Assembly (NCBI GenBank): GCA_024643645.1 | Contig: JAHEMN010000017.1 | Coordinates: 1 to 38,952 of the forward strand | Length of the DNA stretch: 38,952 bases | Source of the DNA: Chitinophagaceae bacterium | GTDB taxonomy: Bacteria; Bacteroidota; Bacteroidia; Chitinophagales; Chitinophagaceae | Direction of reading: 5' to 3' | Shown here: in pieces, positions 1-6,941 of the stretch | How positions within the stretch are numbered: the stretch's first letter is position 1 | How the letters are laid out: every line of letters begins with the position of its first letter | Made by a program: the position numbers and the translations under genes | Notes under the pieces: generated by a model | What the model was told of the DNA's origin: nothing | Databases searched by the model: none | What the model saw: only the letters and a program-made list of their open reading frames with translations

Positions 1-330
1 ACAATAGAACCATCACAATCTGTTTCAGAAGCTGTTGAATTAATGAAGAAATATGATATTGATCAGATACCGGTAATGAATGGCAATGGTCCTACAGGTG
101 CTATTAGTGAAAGCGGTTTGTTTCAAAAAATATTTAACAACCCGGAAATAAAAAATTCAAAAGTAGAAGAGGTTTTGGAACCCTCATTTCCATTAGTTGC
201 ATTTGACACTCCTGTTGAGAAACTAAAAAATCTTATCAATAAAGAAAATGGGGCTGTATTAGCAAAAGATGAGGCTGGCAATTTCCATATTGTCACTAAA
301 TATGATGTGATACAAGCATTAGGAAACTGA
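1..330 (+). CDS. CBS-domain protein, C-terminal part (probably cystathionine beta-synthase type); 5' end outside window
   Basis: The reading frame is open from base 1 and stops at 328-330, so only about 109 C-terminal residues are present. They read as a tandem CBS (Bateman) region: a helix followed by the strand pattern 'YDIDQIPVM', then a second repeat ending 'NFHIVTKYDVIQAL'. The ending '(I/V)TKYD(V/I)IQAL' is what I would expect at the end of a PLP-dependent cystathionine beta-synthase carrying CBS repeats, which condenses serine and homocysteine. The catalytic domain is not in the window, so that identity is inference; another CBS-regulated enzyme is possible. A hairpin with a T-run follows the stop, so this looks like the last gene of its transcript. 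Confidence 0.7.
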   Translation, partial: TIEPSQSVSEAVELMKKYDIDQIPVMNGNGPTGAISESGLFQKIFNNPEIKNSKVEEVLEPSFPLVAFDTPVEKLKNLINKENGAVLAKDEAGNFHIVTKYDVIQALGN

Positions 331-364
331 TTCACAATAAATCAATAAATGGGTTTAATTGTAC

Positions 365-390
365 AATGGCTCCTTATCTGGAGCCATTTT
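365..390 (+). terminator. Rho-independent terminator after the CBS-domain gene
   Basis: AATGGCTCC (365-373) pairs with GGAGCCATT (380-388) around a 6-nt loop, followed by a short T-run. It lies 35 bases after the stop codon. Confidence 0.7.
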
Positions 391-517
391 GCGTATTTAT
401 ACTATCTTATTTATGTATAATCCCTGATTTCTCATTCGTCTGAATACGTATAATCTGGTAAATACCGACGTAGAAAAAAAGAGTTGTTTTGCTCTATTAT
501 ATTAAAGAAATGCAAAT

Positions 518-525
518 TATTTTTG
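518..525 (+). promoter_or_regulatory. Candidate Bacteroidota -7 promoter element (TATTTTTG)
   Basis: TATTTTTG matches the TAnnTTTG -7 consensus. Transcription would start near 530-533, at the beginning of the repeat-bearing region. A TTTG at 488-491 could act as the -33 element, but the 26-nt spacing is longer than usual, so the call is tentative. Confidence 0.4.
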
Positions 526-531
526 TTTTCC

Positions 532-760
532 AATTATCCAGAAACGTCCAATTAAAAAAACCGAAACCAATTCCTAAGAAAAACAATTAAGTCCAAGATC
601 TAATTGAAAAACCGTTTGAACCAGATCCTTGAAAAACCGTAGAAGTCCAAACATCCTTGAAGAAAAACCAAGTATCACCGTGTCCAAATCCAATGAAAAG
701 ATTAAAGTCCGGAATCCTCCTGCTAAGTAAAATTAGCGGGAGGCGCGGTGAACCTTAACG
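532..760 (+). ncRNA. Candidate structured RNA or long leader with GTCCAA/GAAAAACC repeats
   Basis: GTCCAA occurs at 546, 591, 645 and 682, with a fifth GTCC at 707. GAAAAACC occurs at 606, 631 and 662, with a looser copy at 554-563. At the 3' side TCACCG (675-680) can pair with CGGTGA (746-751), enclosing a strong 11-bp hairpin: CCTCCTGCTAA (716-726) with TTAGCGGGAGG (733-743), one T-G wobble, loop GTAAAA. No T-run follows directly, so it is not a simple terminator. It could be an independent small RNA or the 5' leader of the gene at 821. No known RNA family is recognised. Confidence 0.35.
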
Positions 761-820
761 ACCTTTTATCCTTTTTACTATTTTTTATTCACTTTTTCAT
801 TTTTTGCAGTAATTTTCTGC

Positions 821-1603
821 ATGCCCGTTTTTAAAGACCAAACCGGAAGAACCATTTCATTAAAATCAATTCCAAAGCGGATCATTTCGCTTGTTCCCTC
901 TCAAACTGAATTATTAGCAGACCTTGAACTTACCACTGAAGTTATCGGCATCACTAAATTTTGTATTCATCCGCAATCCTGGTTTAGGAATAAAACAAGA
1001 GTTGGAGGTACAAAAAACATTAAGCTGGATATAATTGATAAACTGCAACCAGATCTGATCATTGCCAATAAGGAAGAAAATGTAAAAGAGCAAATTGAAG
1101 AACTGGAAAAAAAATATTCTGTTTGGGTTAGCGATATCAATGATCTATCTGATGCATATGAAATGATAAAAAAAATCGGAGACCTTGTAGAGCGAAAACA
1201 AAAAGCTGAAGCAATTACAGAATCAATCAAATCAGGATTTTCCAGGTTATCTGATTTTAAACAGATCAGCACCTGTTATTTGATCTGGAAAGACCCATTT
1301 ATGACAATTGGCAGTGACACATTCATCCATTCAATTTTATCAATTGCTGGATTAAATAATATTTACCAAAATAAAAAACGTTACCCTCAAATTACTATTG
1401 AAGAGATTAAACAGCGTAATCCTGAATTACTATTATTATCTTCCGAACCATTTCCGTTTACACAAAAGCATATAGACGAATTACAGATCCATTTACCAAA
1501 TACAAAAATCCTATTGGTAGATGGTGAAATGTTTAGTTGGTATGGCAGTCGTCTTTTAAAAACGCCGAATTATATTAAAAGTTTACGTCAACAAATTAAT
1601 TAA
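821..1603 (+). CDS. BtuF/FecB-like helical-backbone metal-receptor protein, no signal peptide
   Basis: This 260-residue protein has the two-lobed periplasmic binding protein pattern of the cobalamin/siderophore receptors (COG0614 type). An N-terminal strand 'PKRIISLVPSQTELLADL' is followed by 'KLQPDLIIANKEEN', a long linking helix around residues 100-140, and a second lobe with 'YLIWKDPFMTIGSDTF' and 'RNPELLLLSSEPFPF'. Family members usually deliver vitamin B12 or chelated iron to an ABC importer. This one begins MPVFKDQTG with no signal peptide or lipobox, and no permease or ATPase gene is adjacent, so a cytoplasmic ligand-binding role is possible. No B12-box riboswitch is visible upstream. 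The family call is fairly secure; the ligand is unknown. Confidence 0.75.
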   Translation: MPVFKDQTGRTISLKSIPKRIISLVPSQTELLADLELTTEVIGITKFCIHPQSWFRNKTRVGGTKNIKLDIIDKLQPDLIIANKEENVKEQIEELEKKYSVWVSDINDLSDAYEMIKKIGDLVERKQKAEAITESIKSGFSRLSDFKQISTCYLIWKDPFMTIGSDTFIHSILSIAGLNNIYQNKKRYPQITIEEIKQRNPELLLLSSEPFPFTQKHIDELQIHLPNTKILLVDGEMFSWYGSRLLKTPNYIKSLRQQIN

Positions 1604-1649
1604 TACGAACTTAGAGTGAATAAGGCATAAATTATTTCTAATTCTTGCA

Positions 1650-2756
1650 ATGAATTTTACTGAAAAAAATAATGAAATAGAACTTAATGAAGGTGATAAG
1701 CCATCCAGGAAGAAACCGATGTATCCCGTTATAGAAAAACTTCGGTTATACCTCAAAAATCATGGCCGTGAAGTAAAGTTGCCTGTGACATATAGTGATC
1801 TGTTGAATTACACATGGTCTACCCCGATAAAAGATAAAAATGGAAATGATACTTATTGGGAAAAAACTTCTTATGATAGTCGTGATTGGGATTTTATCCG
1901 TGAAGGCCTGGTGAAAATATATGCAGTTTTAAAAACAGAAGGTGATTTTAGTTTTATCAATCACCTTGATGTAGCAAGAGTTGATTATTGCGCTTTTGGC
2001 AACTCCCACCCTTTTCGAATTAGGATCGTCAATAAATTCAACGATAATTATGACCATTACTATATTAAAATTGCTGACGCATCCAGAATTTATGGATTGG
2101 AACTAGAACATATTCTTTCTCCTAACAGGATCACTTTTTATACATGCAACAATACATTAGTTGAAGAGCATATCCCCGGTATTCCGGGTGACCTCTTTAT
2201 CAAAAACATGTTAAATGCTCCGGAAACAAATAGTATACGACTTGCAAAAGAATTTGTAAAATTCAATGAACGTTGTTTTGTACGATTACTTGGTGATATG
2301 CGCAGTTATAATTTTGTAATTGACATAACCCCTGATATTGAAGATTATCAATACAGGATTCGTTGTATTGATTTTGATCAGCAATCTTATGAAGGAAGAA
2401 AAAATCTTTATTTTCCGCAGTTTTTCAAAGAAAATTTTCCTTTTGTAAATCTATGTCTTACGCAATTGAATAGTGAATCCATCTCACAATATCAGTTTGA
2501 AGAAAGAACAATGATCACATTCCGGTTGGTATCTTCCCGGTACCGCATCAAGGAGTTGCTTGATATCATGAAAGAAGATGATATATCCACTCCTCAAAAA
2601 ATTGAACAACTAAAAGAAGAATTGAATATTTATCATCAAACATCACAATTTAATAAATGCCATTCTATTGGTGATATTGTGAAAACAAATTTGAAGGTAA
2701 CTCTCCGTAAGAATCTGCTATTGGTACAAAAAACGCTGGGCAAGAACAATGATTAA
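1650..2756 (+). CDS. Conserved hypothetical protein with protein-kinase/APH-like motifs
   Basis: I do not recognise a named family for this 368-residue, soluble-looking protein. Several motifs fall in the order expected of an aminoglycoside-phosphotransferase or kinase-like fold. There is a possible beta-3 lysine in 'YYIKIAD' (about K140), acidic residues in the next helix ('GLELEH', 149-154), and a hinge-like 'LVEEHIPGIPG' (170-180). These are followed by a catalytic-loop-like 'LLGDMRSYNFVID' (213-225, D216 and N221) and a metal-site-like 'CIDFDQQ' (239-245). The N-terminal 100 residues are unassigned. It lies 46 bases after the binding-protein gene on the same strand. A kinase fold is inference; a structural coincidence or a degenerate, inactive kinase remains possible. 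Confidence 0.6.
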   Translation: MNFTEKNNEIELNEGDKPSRKKPMYPVIEKLRLYLKNHGREVKLPVTYSDLLNYTWSTPIKDKNGNDTYWEKTSYDSRDWDFIREGLVKIYAVLKTEGDFSFINHLDVARVDYCAFGNSHPFRIRIVNKFNDNYDHYYIKIADASRIYGLELEHILSPNRITFYTCNNTLVEEHIPGIPGDLFIKNMLNAPETNSIRLAKEFVKFNERCFVRLLGDMRSYNFVIDITPDIEDYQYRIRCIDFDQQSYEGRKNLYFPQFFKENFPFVNLCLTQLNSESISQYQFEERTMITFRLVSSRYRIKELLDIMKEDDISTPQKIEQLKEELNIYHQTSQFNKCHSIGDIVKTNLKVTLRKNLLLVQKTLGKNND

Positions 2757-2818
2757 AAGTTTCTGTCATCGAAAATTGGAATATTACAAATAAAACAAAT
2801 CAGTTACCTTAGCAATCC

Positions 2819-2845
2819 ATGAAAGAAACATAGGCTCTCTTTCAT
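2819..2845 (+). promoter_or_regulatory. Hairpin in the fbaA leader
   Basis: ATGAAAGA (2819-2826) is an exact inverted repeat of TCTTTCAT (2838-2845) with an 11-nt loop, ending 29 bases before the fbaA start. No T-run follows, so it is a leader structure rather than a terminator. Its function is unknown. Confidence 0.35.
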
Positions 2846-2874
2846 ATTATTTTTAAACTCAACCAAAATCAGTA

Positions 2875-3942
2875 ATGAAAAAGTATAAAGCCGGTGTACT
2901 GTTCGGTGAAGAACTGGAAGCCCTTTTAAATGATGCAAAAGACAATCAATTTGCTTTACCTGCTGTCAATACCATTGGCACAAATACGATCAATGCAACA
3001 CTTGAAACAGCTGCTAAAGTAAACTCTCCTGTTATCATTCAATTTTCAAATGGGGGTGCCCAGTTCATTGCCGGTAAAGGAATGCCGAATGATCAGTTAC
3101 AGGGAAATATCTCAGGAGGCATATCCGGAGCATTGCATATACATAATGTTGCAAAACATTATGGTGTACCGGTAGTTTTACATACGGACCATGCTGCCAA
3201 AAAATGGTTGCCATGGGTAAGCGGATTAATAGATGCCGGAGAACAATTTTATAAAGAAAAAAAACAACCTTTATTCAGTTCGCATATGCTTGATCTGAGT
3301 GAAGAACCTATTGAAGAAAATATTGGCACCTCTGTTGAGTTTTTTAAACGTATGAAGCCAATGGGTATGGCCATTGAAATTGAATTAGGCGTTACCGGTG
3401 GCGAGGAAGATGGAGTAGATAACAGTGAAGTTGAAAATTCCAAATTATATACACAACCTGAAGATGTTGCATATTCCTATAAAGAGTTAAGTAAGGTAGG
3501 AAATCTATTTACTGTAGCGGCTGCATTCGGTAATGTACATGGTGTTTATAAACCAGGAAATGTAGAGTTAAGACCAGAAATATTACACAACAGCCAGGTA
3601 TATATAGAAAAAGAATTAAAAACCGGGCCAAAGCCTGTTTGGTTTGTATTTCATGGTGGTAGCGGATCTCCGCAAAACCAGATCAGAGAAGCTATTGGAT
3701 ATGGCGCTATAAAAATGAATATTGATACTGATCTGCAATGGGCATTCTGGGAAGGTGTGTTAGAGAATTATAAAAAGCATGAAGCCTATTTGCAAGGCCA
3801 ACTAGGAAATCCAGAAGGTGCAGATAAACCAAATAAGAAATACTACGACCCAAGAAACTGGTTGCGTAAAGGTGAAGAATCTTTTTCTAAAAGGTTAGAA
3901 ATTGCTTTTGATGACCTGAATTGTATAAATCGTAATTCCTGA
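2875..3942 (+). CDS. fbaA: Class II fructose-bisphosphate aldolase
   Basis: Catalyses reversible cleavage of fructose 1,6-bisphosphate to glyceraldehyde 3-phosphate and dihydroxyacetone phosphate in cytosolic glycolysis and gluconeogenesis. The 355-residue protein is full length and closely follows the E. coli FbaA (class IIA) pattern. 'LHTDHAAKKWLPW' supplies a zinc histidine (about H106) and catalytic aspartate (about D105). 'EIELGVTGGEEDGVDN' is at 168-183, 'GNVHGVYKPGN' carries a zinc histidine (about H222), 'FHGGSGS' another (about H260), and 'NIDTDLQWA' binds phosphate. The C-terminal 'LQGQLGNPEG' and 'PNKKYYDPRNWLR' are also family-typical. It is probably a single-gene transcript, with a strong terminator directly downstream. 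Confidence 0.97.
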   Translation: MKKYKAGVLFGEELEALLNDAKDNQFALPAVNTIGTNTINATLETAAKVNSPVIIQFSNGGAQFIAGKGMPNDQLQGNISGGISGALHIHNVAKHYGVPVVLHTDHAAKKWLPWVSGLIDAGEQFYKEKKQPLFSSHMLDLSEEPIEENIGTSVEFFKRMKPMGMAIEIELGVTGGEEDGVDNSEVENSKLYTQPEDVAYSYKELSKVGNLFTVAAAFGNVHGVYKPGNVELRPEILHNSQVYIEKELKTGPKPVWFVFHGGSGSPQNQIREAIGYGAIKMNIDTDLQWAFWEGVLENYKKHEAYLQGQLGNPEGADKPNKKYYDPRNWLRKGEESFSKRLEIAFDDLNCINRNS

Positions 3943-3970
3943 TCATTTTTTTGATATCTATAATTTCTTT

Positions 3971-4000
3971 AAACCTGCCTGTTACCGGCAGGTTTTTTTT
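3971..4000 (+). terminator. Rho-independent terminator of fbaA
   Basis: AAACCTGCC (3971-3979) pairs with GGCAGGTTT (3987-3995) around a 7-nt loop and runs into eight Ts. It lies about 30 bases after the fbaA stop. Confidence 0.9.
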
Positions 4001-4074
4001 ATAACTTTAATCAAAACTGCTAATAATATCACTTATAATAAATTATTAAAAATTCATTTTAAAATATTTGAAAT

Positions 4075-4842
4075 ATGAAAAAAGCCTTTTTATTCATTTT
4101 TGCACATCTTTTTACTTTAAATTATGCTTTTACGCAAAACTCAATATTTGGATATAATAATTATATTAACAAGAAGAGTGACACATTAAAATACCGGATA
4201 CTTTCTCCTGATTATGCGAAAGAAAAAAAATTCCCTCTTATTATCTTTTTACATGGTGCAGGAGAGAGAGGTAATGATAATGAAGCACAATTGAAATGGG
4301 GTGTATCAAATTTTACAAATGAAAAAATGATGTTGAAATATCCTGCAATCATCATTGCACCTCAGTGCCCGAATAATATGTCATGGTCCAATATTTCCTT
4401 TAAAAGAAACAGCAGAGAAATAAAACTACAGCCTACCCCATCTAAACCAATGGAATTATTATTTGAATTAATTAATACCCTTAAAAATCAAATGCCAGTT
4501 GATACTAATCGTATTTATATAACAGGACTTTCTATGGGAGGATATGGAACGTATGATGCAATAGAAAGATATCCCAATATGTTCGCCGCTGCAGTTCCGG
4601 TGTGTGGAGCCGGCGATACTTCAAGAGCAGCTTCTATTTCACATATACCAATCTGGATATTTCATGGAGCATTGGATGGAGTTGTTGATCCTTTATACTC
4701 CTTGGATATGTTGGATGCATTATCAAAAGCCGGTGCTCATCCCGGGTATACCCAATATCCGGAAGTTGGTCATTTTTCCTGGCTTGGTGCTTATAGTGAT
4801 GAACAAATGATTGAATGGTTATTCAGACAGTATAAAAAATAG
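4075..4842 (+). CDS. Secreted alpha/beta-hydrolase (dienelactone hydrolase/phospholipase-carboxylesterase type)
   Basis: A 255-residue exported serine hydrolase. An N-terminal signal peptide (about residues 1-20) is followed by the oxyanion-hole strand 'FPLIIFLHGAGERG' (53-66). Then come the nucleophile elbow 'GLSMGGYG' (S153), a catalytic acid in 'HGALDGVVD' (D201 or D205), and the catalytic histidine in 'VGHFSW' (H233). The order and size match peptidase/esterase-like domains that Bacteroidota use on esterified glycans or other acyl esters; the substrate cannot be read from sequence. It is flanked by terminators and spacers and is probably monocistronic. A near-consensus -7 (AATATTTG) lies only a few bases before the start codon. 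Confidence 0.85.
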   Translation: MKKAFLFIFAHLFTLNYAFTQNSIFGYNNYINKKSDTLKYRILSPDYAKEKKFPLIIFLHGAGERGNDNEAQLKWGVSNFTNEKMMLKYPAIIIAPQCPNNMSWSNISFKRNSREIKLQPTPSKPMELLFELINTLKNQMPVDTNRIYITGLSMGGYGTYDAIERYPNMFAAAVPVCGAGDTSRAASISHIPIWIFHGALDGVVDPLYSLDMLDALSKAGAHPGYTQYPEVGHFSWLGAYSDEQMIEWLFRQYKK

Positions 4843-4977
4843 CATTCAAATAAATTAGTTTATAAATGGTAATTGGTTTCAATTTGAATTTTAAATAAAC
4901 TAAATAAGGGCAACTAAGATTAAACTTATTACGTTAATTTACCGTCTGATCGTTTTAAAAGAAACAAAAATCAAACA

Positions 4978-5334
4978 ATGGCAAAAGCACTGATCCCGGC
5001 ACTTTTTATAACATTTACTGTTTTTCTGTTTTTCTCCTGTAGCAAAGATGGAAATAATGGAGGGACTTCTGTTGATTGCAGCACTGTTACTAATAAAGCT
5101 TTTGCAGCAGATATTGACCCTATTATTCAGGGAAGATGCAATACAGCTGGCTGCCATGCAAGTGGAAGCTCTAATGGTCCCGGTCCTTTAACAAACTATT
5201 CCCAGGTATTTAATGCCCGCACCTTAATCAGAACAGTTATTGCTAATGGAAGTATGCCTCAGGGAAGCCCCTTATCCACGGCACAAAAAAATTCTATTAT
5301 ATGTTGGATCGACGGCGGTGCTCCAAATAATTAA
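4978..5334 (+). CDS. Small lipoprotein with cytochrome c-like CX4CH haem motif
   Basis: This 118-residue protein starts with a hydrophobic leader and a lipobox-like 'LFFSC' (C21), so the mature protein is probably lipid-anchored. The next residues, 'SKDGNN', resemble surface-export tags of Bacteroidota lipoproteins. The core reads 'DIDPIIQGRCNTAGCHASG': two cysteines and a histidine spaced CX4CH rather than the classical CX2CH. Such motifs occur in cytochrome c-like domains common in this phylum. 'NGSMPQGSPLSTAQKNSIICWIDGGAPNN' contains a Met that could be the distal haem ligand and a typical end. Haem attachment is inferred. No electron-transfer partner gene is adjacent. Confidence 0.75.
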   Translation: MAKALIPALFITFTVFLFFSCSKDGNNGGTSVDCSTVTNKAFAADIDPIIQGRCNTAGCHASGSSNGPGPLTNYSQVFNARTLIRTVIANGSMPQGSPLSTAQKNSIICWIDGGAPNN

Positions 5335-5438
5335 ATTTATTGAGTGCTCATATTTTTACTGGCAATTCTGTTCAAAGAGCTGATTTTTGATTGAATTTTC
5401 AACTTTTTTTTAGGTAATACGCATTAATCTTATTCTTT

Positions 5439-5446
5439 TATATTTG
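5439..5446 (+). promoter_or_regulatory. Candidate -7 element of the accD promoter (TATATTTG)
   Basis: TATATTTG matches TAnnTTTG exactly and lies 17 bases before the ATG at 5464. No clear -33 TTTG is seen; a T-run at 5404-5412 is the closest. Confidence 0.55.
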
Positions 5447-5463
5447 TACTTCAACAATTGGTT

Positions 5464-6378
5464 ATGTCGAAACAATTTGAAGACTTTGACGCAAACCTGG
5501 CTGGAGAAGATGGAAAAACTGAAGAAACGAAAGCCAGCTGGTTTAAAAGAATTAAGAAAGGGATAAATACTAAAACATCTGAAAAGAAAGAGACTCCTGA
5601 AGGCTTGTGGGTAAAATGCCCTGAATGCAGCCACATTGGAACTATGCATGATCTGCGGGAATCACTATTTGTTTGTCCGCAATGCGACTTTCATCATCGT
5701 ATCAATAGCAGCGAGTATTTTGATATAATATTTGACAAAGATTCTTTCAAAGAGTTGTTTGATAATATTATCAGTAAAGATTTCCTTGAATTCACAGATC
5801 TTAAACCTTATAAAAAAAGATTAGAGGATATTTGGAATAAAACTGACCTAAAAGATTCTATGCGGGTTAGTGTAGGCAAAGTTGATGGTCATGATCTTGT
5901 AATTGCCTGTATGGATTTTGAATTTATAGGTGGATCATTAGGAAGTGTAATGGGAGAAAAAATTGCAAGGGGTATTGATTATAGTATTGCCAATAAGATG
6001 CCTTTTATGGTTATTAGTAAAAGTGGCGGAGCAAGAATGATGGAAAGTGCATTTTCTCTGATGCAATTGGCCAAAACAAGTGGAAAGTTGTCACAACTAA
6101 GCGATGCTAAATTGCCATATATTTCACTGCTAACAGACCCAACATTTGGTGGCATCTCAGCATCATTTGGAATGTTAGGCGATTTGAATATTGCTGAACC
6201 AAATGCATTGATTGGTTTTGCAGGTCCGAGAGTTATCAAAGAAACAATTAAGAAAGATCTTCCTGAAGGTTTCCAGCGAAGTGAATTTATTTTGGAGCAT
6301 GGATTTTTAGACTTTATAGTTCCAAGGAAAGATTTAAAGAAAAAACTGGCAACAGTACTTTCTCATTTCAAAAATTGA
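5464..6378 (+). CDS. accD: Acetyl-CoA carboxylase carboxyltransferase subunit beta
   Basis: AccD pairs with AccA to move the carboxyl group from carboxybiotin to acetyl-CoA, making malonyl-CoA for fatty-acid synthesis. The N-terminal zinc ribbon is intact: CPEC (C52/C55) and CPQC (C71/C74). It is followed by the crotonase-like carboxyltransferase core with '[16 protein letters not shown]', '[17 protein letters not shown]', '[19 protein letters not shown]' and 'GFAGPRVI'. The length of 304 residues is normal. The frame could begin two codons earlier at a TTG (5458), but the ATG at 5464 gives the usual MSxxF start and sits at a good distance from the -7 element. A terminator follows. Confidence 0.96.
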   Translation: MSKQFEDFDANLAGEDGKTEETKASWFKRIKKGINTKTSEKKETPEGLWVKCPECSHIGTMHDLRESLFVCPQCDFHHRINSSEYFDIIFDKDSFKELFDNIISKDFLEFTDLKPYKKRLEDIWNKTDLKDSMRVSVGKVDGHDLVIACMDFEFIGGSLGSVMGEKIARGIDYSIANKMPFMVISKSGGARMMESAFSLMQLAKTSGKLSQLSDAKLPYISLLTDPTFGGISASFGMLGDLNIAEPNALIGFAGPRVIKETIKKDLPEGFQRSEFILEHGFLDFIVPRKDLKKKLATVLSHFKN

Positions 6379-6394
6379 TCTTAAATATTATTTA

Positions 6395-6433
6395 TTATGG
6401 CTTTAAAATATTTTTTGAAGCCATAATTTTTTT
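6395..6433 (+). terminator. Rho-independent terminator of accD
   Basis: TTATGGCTT (6395-6403) pairs with AAGCCATAA (6418-6426), followed by seven Ts. It ends 15 bases before smpB, so smpB must have its own promoter or depend on read-through. Confidence 0.85.
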
Positions 6434-6448
6434 ACGCCCAAAAGAGTA

Positions 6449-6886
6449 ATGGCAGAATTAAAAAACAGGCAAGCTTTTCATGAATACTTCATTGATGCAA
6501 AATATGAAGCGGGAATGGTATTGCTTGGAACTGAAGTAAAATCTTTAAGGGAAGGAAGAGTTAGTTTTAATGATAGTTATTGTCTTATTCATAAAGGTGA
6601 AATCTGGTTAAAATCTTTGCATATTGCTCAATATTCACATGGCAATCAAAATAATCATGATCCACTAAGAGATAGAAAATTATTACTGGAGAAAAGAGAG
6701 ATCAAAAAAATTGAAAGTAAGCTTAAAGAGAAAGGTTATACCATTATTCCATTGCGGATTTTTTTTAATGATAAAAGTCTCGCCAAAATTGAGATTGGAT
6801 TAGCGAAGGGTAAAAAACTGCATGATAAACGGGATAGCATCAAGAAAAAAGATGTAGAAAGAGAGATAAAACGATTTTTAAAATAA
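6449..6886 (+). CDS. smpB: SsrA-binding protein SmpB
   Basis: SmpB binds tmRNA and brings it to ribosomes stalled on damaged mRNAs in trans-translation. Family features are clear over the full 145 residues: 'NRQAFHEYFIDAKYEAGMVLLGTEVKSLREG' at the N terminus, 'SYCLIHKGEIWL', 'HDPLRDRKLLL', 'TIIPLRIFF', and the 'GLAKGKKLHDKRDSIKKKD' block before a basic C-terminal tail. That tail folds in the decoding centre in studied homologues. It lies on the same strand as accD but after its terminator. The tmRNA gene itself is not in this window. Confidence 0.96.
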   Translation: MAELKNRQAFHEYFIDAKYEAGMVLLGTEVKSLREGRVSFNDSYCLIHKGEIWLKSLHIAQYSHGNQNNHDPLRDRKLLLEKREIKKIESKLKEKGYTIIPLRIFFNDKSLAKIEIGLAKGKKLHDKRDSIKKKDVEREIKRFLK

Positions 6887-6941
6887 AACTGTGTAAAACT
6901 TCCTTTCGGAGTAAAATTAGTTTTTCCGATATTACAAGATC

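Larger units (their letters stand above)
331..820. other. 490-base gene-free region with repeats and hairpins
   Basis: This is the longest stretch without a convincing gene. After the terminator at 365-390 comes A/T-rich sequence without recognisable features up to about 510. It then holds a -7-like element (518-525), an A-rich, G-poor stretch with repeated GTCCAA and GAAAAACC words (546-710), and nested inverted repeats (675-751). A T-rich tract (760-810) runs up to the next start codon. The only open frame noticed on the - strand here is short and coincides with the repeats; I do not call it a gene. Confidence 0.6.

Noticed and set aside
546-720. - strand open frame across the repeat region (about 48 codons, 26 from an internal ATG)
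   Set aside because: It is short, has a composition driven by the GAAAAACC/GTCCAA repeats, has no recognisable protein pattern, and lies opposite the candidate transcript.
716-743. Hairpin as a Rho-independent terminator
   Set aside because: GCGCGGTGAACC follows the stem rather than a T-run, so it is not a typical terminator.
700-760. Cobalamin riboswitch, RNase P RNA or SRP RNA (GTCCGGAA resembles conserved words in the last two)
   Set aside because: No B12 box, no GGAAGCAGC or other core elements of these RNAs, and the size and composition do not fit.
5458-5463. TTG start for accD
   Set aside because: The ATG at 5464 gives the family-typical N terminus and a better distance from the -7 element.
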